A stretch of DNA of 64,000 bases from Desulfoscipio geothermicus (lineage in GTDB: Bacteria > Bacillota > Desulfotomaculia > Desulfotomaculales > Desulfallaceae), in NCBI GenBank assembly GCA_016841205.1, contig JAENZP010000004.1, positions 115,917 to 179,916 on the forward strand. Reading direction: 5' to 3'. Shown here piece by piece: positions 40,683-48,456 of this stretch. The notes under the pieces were generated by a model. The model was not told where the DNA came from and ran no database searches. It saw only the letters and a list, made by a program, of their open reading frames with translations. Numbering within the stretch: position 1 is the stretch's first letter; each line of letters starts with the position of its first letter. A program made the translations under genes and the position numbers.

Positions 40683-42318
40683 TGCGGGAAAAGCCCCAGC
40701 CGTTCCATTTCCATAAGGTCACTGCTCTCTTGGCGGGGTCGGTATAACTGCCCTCGGTAACTACCAGCTCGTTTTCACCATCGTCGTTAAGGTCAATCAG
40801 TGCGGCACGGTAATTGGGCCGATCAAGGTTGGAAGACTGCCACACCGGTTTAATGTTGCCTGCTACCAGCTTGAAGATAAATAGGTGGTTTTTAATGCCG
40901 GTATCTTCCTCTTTTAGCCAAAAGGGCCTGTGGGGACCGAAACTGCCTTTTTTCCAAACCAGTAGGTTCAAATCCGGTTTGCCATCGTTGTTGGCGTCGC
41001 CCAGAAAGAAATAGTCCACCCACCAGTCGGTCGGTGACTGCCAGATAAAATTGGTACCGGCCCGTACCGTTATTCTTCCGTTCTCGAGCATAAATTCTTC
41101 CAGACTGCCATCGCTGTCCAGATCGAACTTTTGGCTTTGAACCAACTTGAATTCCCTCAGTGGTTTGACGGCCTGAAAGACAAATTGTTCCCCCGTCACG
41201 AAAAGCTTTTTTTCATTGTCCCATGCCGGAACAGTTTCCCTAACTAGGTCAAGTCCCAGTTTTTCCAGCACTCTCCGTCCCTCCTGCCCGCTTAGAATCA
41301 CAGGACGTGCGTCATCGTTGATATATACTGGCAGGAACCCCAGCTTTTCCACCCTGTTTTCTCCTATCCATATCCTAGCGATAACACCTTCCCGGGTCTC
41401 CCGGGACCACAGCTGATCAAAAATAAAGTTACCCGGGCTATAAAGGATATATTTTCCCCGGTATTGCTCGACTTTTTGTACCACATGCGGGTGGCTGCCC
41501 AACACCAGATCGGCACCGGCTTCTATGGCAAGGTGGGCAAAATCTATTTGGGTAGCATCCGGCCCGGGAGCATATTCGGTGCCGGCGTGGAGGGAAACTA
41601 CAGTAAAATTGGCATTAGCAACTGCCTTCATGACGGCAGCAGTTACTTTTTCAGGGTTTAGGACAGCGGTTCCAGGGCCGTTACCTGCCAGGTAGGAATC
41701 AGGTACAACTGCAGGATCGTTGAAAGCCAAAAAAGCAAGCTTAACCCCCTTTACCTCCACATACCAGGGGGCATAAGCTTCCTGTTCATTCCTACCGGCG
41801 CCGGTATAATGAATTGCCACACTGTCCAGGTAATACATGGTGTCCAATAGCCCCTGCGCACCAAAATCAGGCACATGGTTGTTTGCCAGCGACAGGATAT
41901 CAAAACCAGCCTCTTCAAGGGCTGAGGCTACATAGGGGTCAGCCCTTAAAACCATCTCAGGCACCTGTATTTCCCGCCCCGTGGTTACCGGTCCTTCTAG
42001 GTTGCCGAAGACAATGTCCCCGTTTTGCAGGTACCATTTAACCCCGGCGAAGGGATAGTTCGGGTCATCGTGTTCTCTTATTTTTTGAGCCACGTATCGG
42101 GAGAGCATGATATCTCCCACAGCTACCAGACACAAAGAATCCTGTTTTTTCGGTAGCTGCATATGGTATTTCTTAAAAACCGCAAAATCCTGAAAATCCT
42201 TGCTGCCACCATACTGTTGTAAGGCACAAGCACTGCAAAAGTACGGCAGTCCCACTGCCAGCAAGAGGACCAGCGCTAACCGTGGGAATCTCACGGGGCG
42301 ATATAGGTTTTGGTCCAA
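40675..42318 (-). CDS. CapA-family (poly-gamma-glutamate synthesis-type) protein with C-terminal VCBS/FG-GAP-like region
   Basis: VAVGDIMLSRYVAQKI, GNLEGPVTTG, SLANNHVPDFGAQGLLDT, GSHPHVVQ; DxDxDG-like repeats. Confidence 0.85.
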   Translation of the reverse strand: MDQNLYRPVRFPRLALVLLLAVGLPYFCSACALQQYGGSKDFQDFAVFKKYHMQLPKKQDSLCLVAVGDIMLSRYVAQKIREHDDPNYPFAGVKWYLQNGDIVFGNLEGPVTTGREIQVPEMVLRADPYVASALEEAGFDILSLANNHVPDFGAQGLLDTMYYLDSVAIHYTGAGRNEQEAYAPWYVEVKGVKLAFLAFNDPAVVPDSYLAGNGPGTAVLNPEKVTAAVMKAVANANFTVVSLHAGTEYAPGPDATQIDFAHLAIEAGADLVLGSHPHVVQKVEQYRGKYILYSPGNFIFDQLWSRETREGVIARIWIGENRVEKLGFLPVYINDDARPVILSGQEGRRVLEKLGLDLVRETVPAWDNEKKLFVTGEQFVFQAVKPLREFKLVQSQKFDLDSDGSLEEFMLENGRITVRAGTNFIWQSPTDWWVDYFFLGDANNDGKPDLNLLVWKKGSFGPHRPFWLKEEDTGIKNHLFIFKLVAGNIKPVWQSSNLDRPNYRAALIDLNDDGENELVVTEGSYTDPAKRAVTLWKWNGWGFSRIN

Positions 42319-44447
42319 CCGGCCAGAGATGGAGCCTGCCCGGAGTCCAGCAGATCATGCCATTTTTCGTCGGTTAAACGGTCTTCAAGCGGCCAGGAGA
42401 ATTCATAGTGGGAGTAAACACCGCCCCGGGCCACTCTCAGGCTGCCATCAACAGGTATTACCGCATAAATTTCAAAGATGTGCCCAGTAGCCTCCTCCAA
42501 CACCCGGCCATTTGGGTCAGTGGCTACATCAGCCACCAACGCGGCAGGGTTATCTTCTATCGCTGAGCGATGATCCACCCCGGTATCTCCCAGGGCTTCT
42601 AGCCAGAAATGCTCCAGCTGCCCGCCGTAAGAACGGATTAATTCATATTCCGCATCTGTAAGCGGGACATTATTAAGTTCTTTTTCCGATATGGTTTTTA
42701 AAGAGAGGGCCAGCTGTTCCAGCCGGTCCAGGCTTTCCCGGTCTTGCTGGGCCAGAAGTTCCCGCGAAGTTAGACCTTCTCGCGTCATGTCTACCAGTGC
42801 TGCCAGGCGGGCATAAAGGTACGGATTTGGCTCCACATAACCGCGGTCATCCACTCCAATCATTCCACCACCCATTTCAGCATAAACCTGTTTGGCGTAA
42901 AGTATGGTATCGTGCTTTAGCTCGGTCCAGCTGGCTAAAAGGTTATTTAGATCTTTCCTGGTCCAGGCTTGATTCTGCATAAATGAAGGATACCCTGCTC
43001 CTCTTTCCTGCAGTAAGGGTTCAACAGTATAAAGCCAGCCCCAGTATAGGTTTTGAGTCCAGGTTTTTTTATCCAATCCGTCGATATATTGCTGTATTTT
43101 ATGCATGTTATCAGTGTAGCCTTCGTATTGCGTTTCTCCTTCAGCTTCCAATATGGCGTAAGCTTCCTTGGAGCCCAAAGCGACAGGGATGTCCAGGCTC
43201 CTGGGCAGCATCCTGCGCTCGCCCTGACTGTTTTCTTCTACATCGCGGTAAACCAGTCGCTGGAAAATAGCAGCGTCCAGCGTAAACCGCTGCCCCATAA
43301 AGCGAAAGCCCTTGATTTCTTTCTCGCGATCGGGTTGTATTTCCTCATTATAGATGGGAATGGAGTTGATCACCGGCGGTTCCAGTTTTGCTGCCGCCTC
43401 TATAAATGCCTCCCATTGCTTACCACCGGAGGTCAGATCTTGCAGACCGGCCCCGGAACCATAGGTTTTATTCAACAATTCCTGGTACTGCACATAAGAC
43501 AGGTCGTCAGCCTGACCGACAAAAAATTTGGTGGGCTGGTATATCTTATCCCACTTTTGCCCGTTATTGCCTTCACCAAGCGCCAGGGTCATCAAAACAG
43601 CAGATTTGGTTTCATCTTCACTCTTAAGCCGGAAAGTCATTCTCCCGTACCACATCATCGCCTTGAAATATGACTGCAGCATCTTGTCTGTGGCATAGTG
43701 GCCCCGGGGTATGTACTGGGAGTAATCTTCCTGCAGGGTTTCCGTATTCAGTTTTTGCCCCATATTCATCAAAGGGGAGTTCTGGATACCGGCACTTTTT
43801 TCGATAAGACGCAGTTCTGCTTGCACCTCTTGCTTGACCTGGGCCGGAACAGCCATTTGCGGGTCCAAAAGCTTGCCGGCCACAGCGAAAAAGCCGAGGT
43901 TTCTCCTGGCGGCGTTCTCCCAAGCACTGCCTTTAAGGGTAGTATACTGTTTTTCAGATGCGGACAACATGGCCACGGTAAGCTCTTTTAATTCTGTGGC
44001 TAGTTTTTCCTTTTCGGTAACCCGCAGCAGGTGGTTGAAGAATAAGTGATAGTTATGTAACATTGAGTCAGTGGTGATAAAGCTGGGCACCGGATCATAG
44101 CTATTGATTTCATAGATCATAAAAAACTCACGGTAGTTTTGATTGGGTACTACCACAAATCCGTTTTCTGTCAGTAACTGCTTAGACTCCGGAGAGAATC
44201 GAAACATATCCTTGTTAGTTACATTATCCAGTCCTGGCTCTACCTTATAGTGCTCCAGCGCTGGGGAAAAATCTACAGGCACATCTTTATAAGTCGCAAA
44301 AGCTGAAGCCTGGGCCACCAGTATCTCGTTCTTTCCTGAGGCATACTGCTGCCCCACTTGCCCGGAGTTACCACTGCAGCCCGTCAGAGTGGCGACAAGC
44401 AACAACAGACTGATCATCCATATACCAATTATTCCTGTCCTTTGCAT
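42291..44447 (-). CDS. DUF3160 family lipoprotein
   Basis: Lipobox LTGC; ITTDSMLHNYHLFFNHLLR and C-terminal GHIFEIYAVIPVDG. Confidence 0.8.
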   Translation of the reverse strand: MQRTGIIGIWMISLLLLVATLTGCSGNSGQVGQQYASGKNEILVAQASAFATYKDVPVDFSPALEHYKVEPGLDNVTNKDMFRFSPESKQLLTENGFVVVPNQNYREFFMIYEINSYDPVPSFITTDSMLHNYHLFFNHLLRVTEKEKLATELKELTVAMLSASEKQYTTLKGSAWENAARRNLGFFAVAGKLLDPQMAVPAQVKQEVQAELRLIEKSAGIQNSPLMNMGQKLNTETLQEDYSQYIPRGHYATDKMLQSYFKAMMWYGRMTFRLKSEDETKSAVLMTLALGEGNNGQKWDKIYQPTKFFVGQADDLSYVQYQELLNKTYGSGAGLQDLTSGGKQWEAFIEAAAKLEPPVINSIPIYNEEIQPDREKEIKGFRFMGQRFTLDAAIFQRLVYRDVEENSQGERRMLPRSLDIPVALGSKEAYAILEAEGETQYEGYTDNMHKIQQYIDGLDKKTWTQNLYWGWLYTVEPLLQERGAGYPSFMQNQAWTRKDLNNLLASWTELKHDTILYAKQVYAEMGGGMIGVDDRGYVEPNPYLYARLAALVDMTREGLTSRELLAQQDRESLDRLEQLALSLKTISEKELNNVPLTDAEYELIRSYGGQLEHFWLEALGDTGVDHRSAIEDNPAALVADVATDPNGRVLEEATGHIFEIYAVIPVDGSLRVARGGVYSHYEFSWPLEDRLTDEKWHDLLDSGQAPSLAGWTKTYIAP

Positions 44448-45132
44448 TTTGATTTGCCTCCTTTGAAAGCAGATTAATTAGCAAACATAAAGCCATAAAA
44501 TACATACCGGTTGTAAATTAATTATACAATTATATGTTAAATGTTGCTATTCAAAAAAGTAGCTGGGTCAGCCAAAAGATTGCTAAAGCTAAAAGTATAT
44601 TTACTCAGAAAACGTTTTCAAGAGTGTAAACCTGGAGAGCAAGATATGCAAGGGAAGTTAGGATAACCGGTCAAACGGCGGCAGCATGAAAACTAAGCAT
44701 AGCCGAGTAGCTAAAATATTGGATAACTGGCGAGCAGATGGTGATGTGCCTGATATATAAGGGTGAACTTTCGCCTTTTTCATGACCTGTATACGGAAAG
44801 GCAGGAGGGAAACCAAGACAAAAAGATGCAGGTTAATTTGTTTATACTAACTTAAATATTTCTAGGCAATTGGATGCGGTGCTTTACTCCAGCTTGTGAT
44901 GAGAATATTGACATTAGGAGAACTTTTTGGCCTTAACGATGCTTCAATGAATCAGGTAAACTACTTGTTTTTTTGTTTGTGACCAAGTATAATCCCGAAA
45001 ATATATTAAAATTTTAATTAAGAATTAACAACTTGTCCCGGAAAATATCAATGATGCGATTAATCTTTTTTAATAGCTTTATAAGATATTAGAAAAATAT
45101 TATGAAAAAATTTAGGTGAAGGAGATAAAAAC

Positions 45133-46209
45133 TTGAAAGCTAGATTGACGAATTTGGGTTTTTCCGAAAGATTTATACAAGAGGCCACGTTGTATAAAGG
45201 GCTTTTTTTAGGCAGAGTTGTGTCGCAGGCCAAGGATTTATATAGGGTAGCCACTGAAAATGCTGAAGTAATTGCTGAAATATCCGGAAAGCTTCGCTAT
45301 TCTTGTGACGAACTTTCAGATTACCCGGCGGTAGGCGATTTTGTCATGCTTGACAGGGAGGATGGGTTGCATGGCAATGCTATCATTCAACATATATTGA
45401 CCAGGAAAAGCGTATTTTTTCGGAGAGCGGCCGGAACCTCTCACAAAGCTCAGGTTGTAGCCGCAAATATTGATACAGTCTTTATCTGTATGTCGCTTAA
45501 TAATGACTTCAACCTGCGCAGGCTCGAGCGTTATCTGTCGATCACTTGGGATAGCGGAGCAACGCCGGTGGTGGTGCTGACAAAATCGGATTTATGTGAA
45601 AATCTACCGGCGAGACTTACTGAAATTGAACAAATCGCTATTGGCGTGGATGTTTTGGTTACCTCAAGCATGACTGAGGACGGCTATAAAACAATACTTA
45701 AGTACATTACGTCCGGCCAGACGGTCGCCTTTATGGGCTCATCCGGCGTCGGGAAATCCACCTTGATCAACCGGCTGCTTGGAGGAGATGTGATTGAAAC
45801 AAAAGAAATAAGAAAAGACGATAAAGGAAGACATACCACAACAAGACGCGAACTGCTCGTTATTCCTTCGGGTGGAGCGGTCATTGACACGCCTGGCATG
45901 CGTGAACTTGGCGTTGAAAGCGTAAATCTAGCCAAGACATTCACGGATATAGATGAACTGGCCGAAAAGTGCAAGTTTACAGACTGTCAGCATGAAACCG
46001 AACCGGGCTGTGCAGTGAGAAAAGCAATTGAAGAAGGCTTGATTGCCGAAGAACGTTTGCAAAGCTACAAAAAGCTTAAAAAAGAAGCCAAGTATGATGG
46101 CTTGACCTCCAAGCAAATAGAAAAAGAAAAAATAAATGTGATGTTTACGGAGTTTGACGGGATGAAGAATGCACGGGACTATATCAAATCAAAAAAAAAG
46201 ATTAAATGA
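45133..46209 (+). CDS. RsgA-family GTPase, divergent second copy
   Basis: FMGSSGVGKSTLINRLLGG, IDTPGMRELG, CKFTDCQHETEPGCAV. Confidence 0.92.
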   Translation: MKARLTNLGFSERFIQEATLYKGLFLGRVVSQAKDLYRVATENAEVIAEISGKLRYSCDELSDYPAVGDFVMLDREDGLHGNAIIQHILTRKSVFFRRAAGTSHKAQVVAANIDTVFICMSLNNDFNLRRLERYLSITWDSGATPVVVLTKSDLCENLPARLTEIEQIAIGVDVLVTSSMTEDGYKTILKYITSGQTVAFMGSSGVGKSTLINRLLGGDVIETKEIRKDDKGRHTTTRRELLVIPSGGAVIDTPGMRELGVESVNLAKTFTDIDELAEKCKFTDCQHETEPGCAVRKAIEEGLIAEERLQSYKKLKKEAKYDGLTSKQIEKEKINVMFTEFDGMKNARDYIKSKKKIK

Positions 46210-46344
46210 GCGAGCTCTGGGCTAATGGTTATGATTCAGTATGTTGTTTATTTAAACTAGCACCTTATTCCTTGACATTTTAAAGGAATTGTTTGCTATG
46301 CAGAGAAGAATAATTTACAAAAGTTCTTAACGCAAAATTCAAAA

Positions 46345-46499
46345 AGCAAGGAGATTCTATTGCCCAACTAGAGAACATTGAAAAAAGAGGTTCTGGAACG
46401 TTGCGGGCCAACTCCAACTACGCCAGCAATGAGTATTTCATGCCCATGATGGGCCTGTTGAAAATGTTAAAAAGGCAAACTAATTACTTCATTAAGTGA
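46345..46499 (+). pseudogene. Type I restriction methylase (HsdM) N-terminal remnant
   Basis: Translates DSIAQLENIEKRGSGTLRANSNYASNEYFMPMMGLLKMLKRQTNYFIK*; LRANSxYASNEYFMPxMGL matches HsdM N-termini. Confidence 0.65.
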
Positions 46500-47426
46500 G
46501 TGCACAATATGAAAATTAATATAAATGGAAAAAAGGATAAGATCTTTTACCCCAACACCAATAAGGAACTTGCCTGTATCCTAGTTCTATTAAGCATGTT
46601 GATGATTTTAATGTTGGGATGTGGAACTCCTGAACCTAACTCTGATGTTTCGACAGGGACAGTAGCAGAGCCTACACCTAAACCTGTACCAGTACTGGAG
46701 CCGCAACCTGAGCCGGAACCAACGGAAATTCCGAATCCGGTACCAAAGGAAACTCCAACTCCGACTCCTGCATCAGACAATAATCCCGCCTTGGATACAA
46801 CAGCATCCAAACTGGTTTGGGGTTGTAAAAGTATCTTTGCAGTAAAACAGATTGCTTTAACCTTTGACGCAGGTTGGAGGTATGATCAAACACTTCAGCT
46901 TCTAGATGTACTGGATCAATATCAGGTCAAAGCAACGTTCTTTCTTAGAGGGGGCTGGGTGAAGGACCATTCGGACCTAGCAAAGGAAATCTACAGGAGG
47001 GGGCACTCCATTGGTAATCATTCCCTGGCACACGGCCATATGAAGACTATGACACAAGATAAGGTTTCAACCGACATTATAGAATCTACTAATATCATCA
47101 AGAACACGATTGGCTATACGCCTTACTTGTTCCGGCCTCCATATGGTGAATACAATAACATGCTGCTGAATGTGCTGGGAGAGCAGGGCTATCCATATAC
47201 CGTTATGTGGACCTTAGACTCCCATGACTGGGCAGAAACGATGAATGGAGTCCAGGTGACAGAGCAGTACCTCATCGACAGGGTATTGGACAATGCCTCG
47301 GATAAGGGTATTGTATTAATGCATGTCGGAGGTTACCAGACAGTCAATGCTTTGCCAGAAATCATAACAGGACTAAGAGATGCAGGATATGAGTTGGTGA
47401 AGCTAGACGAACTTCTTCCCAGATGA
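46500..47426 (+). CDS. Polysaccharide deacetylase (NodB/CE4) lipoprotein with Pro-rich linker
   Basis: Lipobox MLGC; LTFDAGW, HSIGNHSLAHGHM, FRPPYGEYN. Confidence 0.9.
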   Translation: MHNMKININGKKDKIFYPNTNKELACILVLLSMLMILMLGCGTPEPNSDVSTGTVAEPTPKPVPVLEPQPEPEPTEIPNPVPKETPTPTPASDNNPALDTTASKLVWGCKSIFAVKQIALTFDAGWRYDQTLQLLDVLDQYQVKATFFLRGGWVKDHSDLAKEIYRRGHSIGNHSLAHGHMKTMTQDKVSTDIIESTNIIKNTIGYTPYLFRPPYGEYNNMLLNVLGEQGYPYTVMWTLDSHDWAETMNGVQVTEQYLIDRVLDNASDKGIVLMHVGGYQTVNALPEIITGLRDAGYELVKLDELLPR

Positions 47427-47594
47427 GGCCATGTCTTTTCAAGCGTATCATGTACAGGCAATCCTCATGTCCGTACACGGCACAACGGAATCTGGCTTCT
47501 GTCTGGAACATATGGCTAATAACCCAGAAGGACTTAGACAAACTAATCAACGGGGGAACCAAGTAGCCGGGAACCAAAGCAAAGGGGGTTTATT

Positions 47595-47858
47595 ATGCGC
47601 CAATGTAAAGCTTGTAAGAGAACACACCAAAGCCCGCAAGGTTGCAAATTAAGACCTATGAAAATTAACGGGATAGAATATTTGCCGATACCTTATGGCA
47701 AGGAAACAGCATGGGAGCAGTACAAACTTACACCAGGGGAAACTTGTCGAGATTGCGGAACACCTTTGGGGAAATATCACCATTTAAATTGTTGTGTGGA
47801 GCAATGCCCTGTTTGTGGTGAACAATGGATCTCCTGTAATTGTATATCCGAGAAATAA
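47595..47858 (+). CDS. Small Cys-rich zinc-ribbon-like protein
   Basis: Multiple CxxC motifs (CKAC, CRDC, CPVC) in an 87-aa ORF. Confidence 0.6.
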   Translation: MRQCKACKRTHQSPQGCKLRPMKINGIEYLPIPYGKETAWEQYKLTPGETCRDCGTPLGKYHHLNCCVEQCPVCGEQWISCNCISEK

Positions 47859-48020
47859 TAGTAATTGCATGTCCAGTAATTACCATTAGCGGACGTAAAA
47901 ACTTATGTATTATAGACATGATAAACATTAAGTACAGAAGTTAACAGGTGGCGGTAAGTCTATGGACATAGACCATTATAAAATTAATAAATACCTACTA
48001 AATGTTTTCAGACATAGAAA

Positions 48021-48233
48021 TGCCCAAACCTTTGCGTATTATCCATTCCGCAGCGCTGCCAAGGGAAGTGCAAACCTCAAGGGATGCCCCGCATGACTTA
48101 CCCAAATGACTTGACTTTATGGCGGCAGGGGCATATTGAAATTGCTCCTCCACCGGATTGCCGGATAATTTCACGGGCTCTTTTGTAAGTTAGCACCTCT
48201 GTTTTCACGGCCATAGGTATAACGTTTTCATAT
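48021..48233 (-). pseudogene. Partial duplicate of the 4Fe-4S protein gene at 53550-54659
   Basis: Near-identical to 53996-54207 with scattered substitutions and a 1-nt insertion (gacttgActttatgg vs gacttgctttatgg). Confidence 0.92.
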
Positions 48234-48239
48234 GTAATG

Positions 48240-48305
48240 ATGGGGGGTCAGACCTTGACATTTGACACTTAACTAAGTGTCAAATGTCAAGGTCTGACCC
48301 CCCAT
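48240..48305. repeat. Perfect palindrome (REP/MITE-like), copy A
   Basis: tggggggtcagaccttgacatttgacacttaactaagtgtcaaatgtcaaggtctgacccccca, 31-32 bp perfect arms. Confidence 0.95.
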
Positions 48306-48456
48306 TGTGATGTTAGCGAGGTTTTCTTATGGAGCGAGAAAGGGTTATTCCTTTGGTGAACGAAAGTATACGTAATAGATAAAAATGACGAGAAATAGCA
48401 TCGCCGGGGAAATTAGCGATGGCTAATCAATAACAGCGGACGGGGAGTGAGATTAT

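Noticed and set aside
43053-43673. 206-aa plus-strand ORF opposite DUF3160 gene
   Set aside because: No RBS or family motif; opposite a well-supported lipoprotein CDS
44630-44830. Considered riboswitch, group II intron relic or known ncRNA
   Set aside because: I could not match any conserved core I know; left as an unassigned region
46660-46790. Apparent repeat in deacetylase gene (PEPEPEPT...PTPTP)
   Set aside because: Low-complexity Pro-rich linker after the lipobox, common in surface lipoproteins
48240-48305. Palindrome A as an ordinary Rho-independent terminator
   Set aside because: No T-run on either side and a near-identical second copy at 51502-51565 argues for a repeat element
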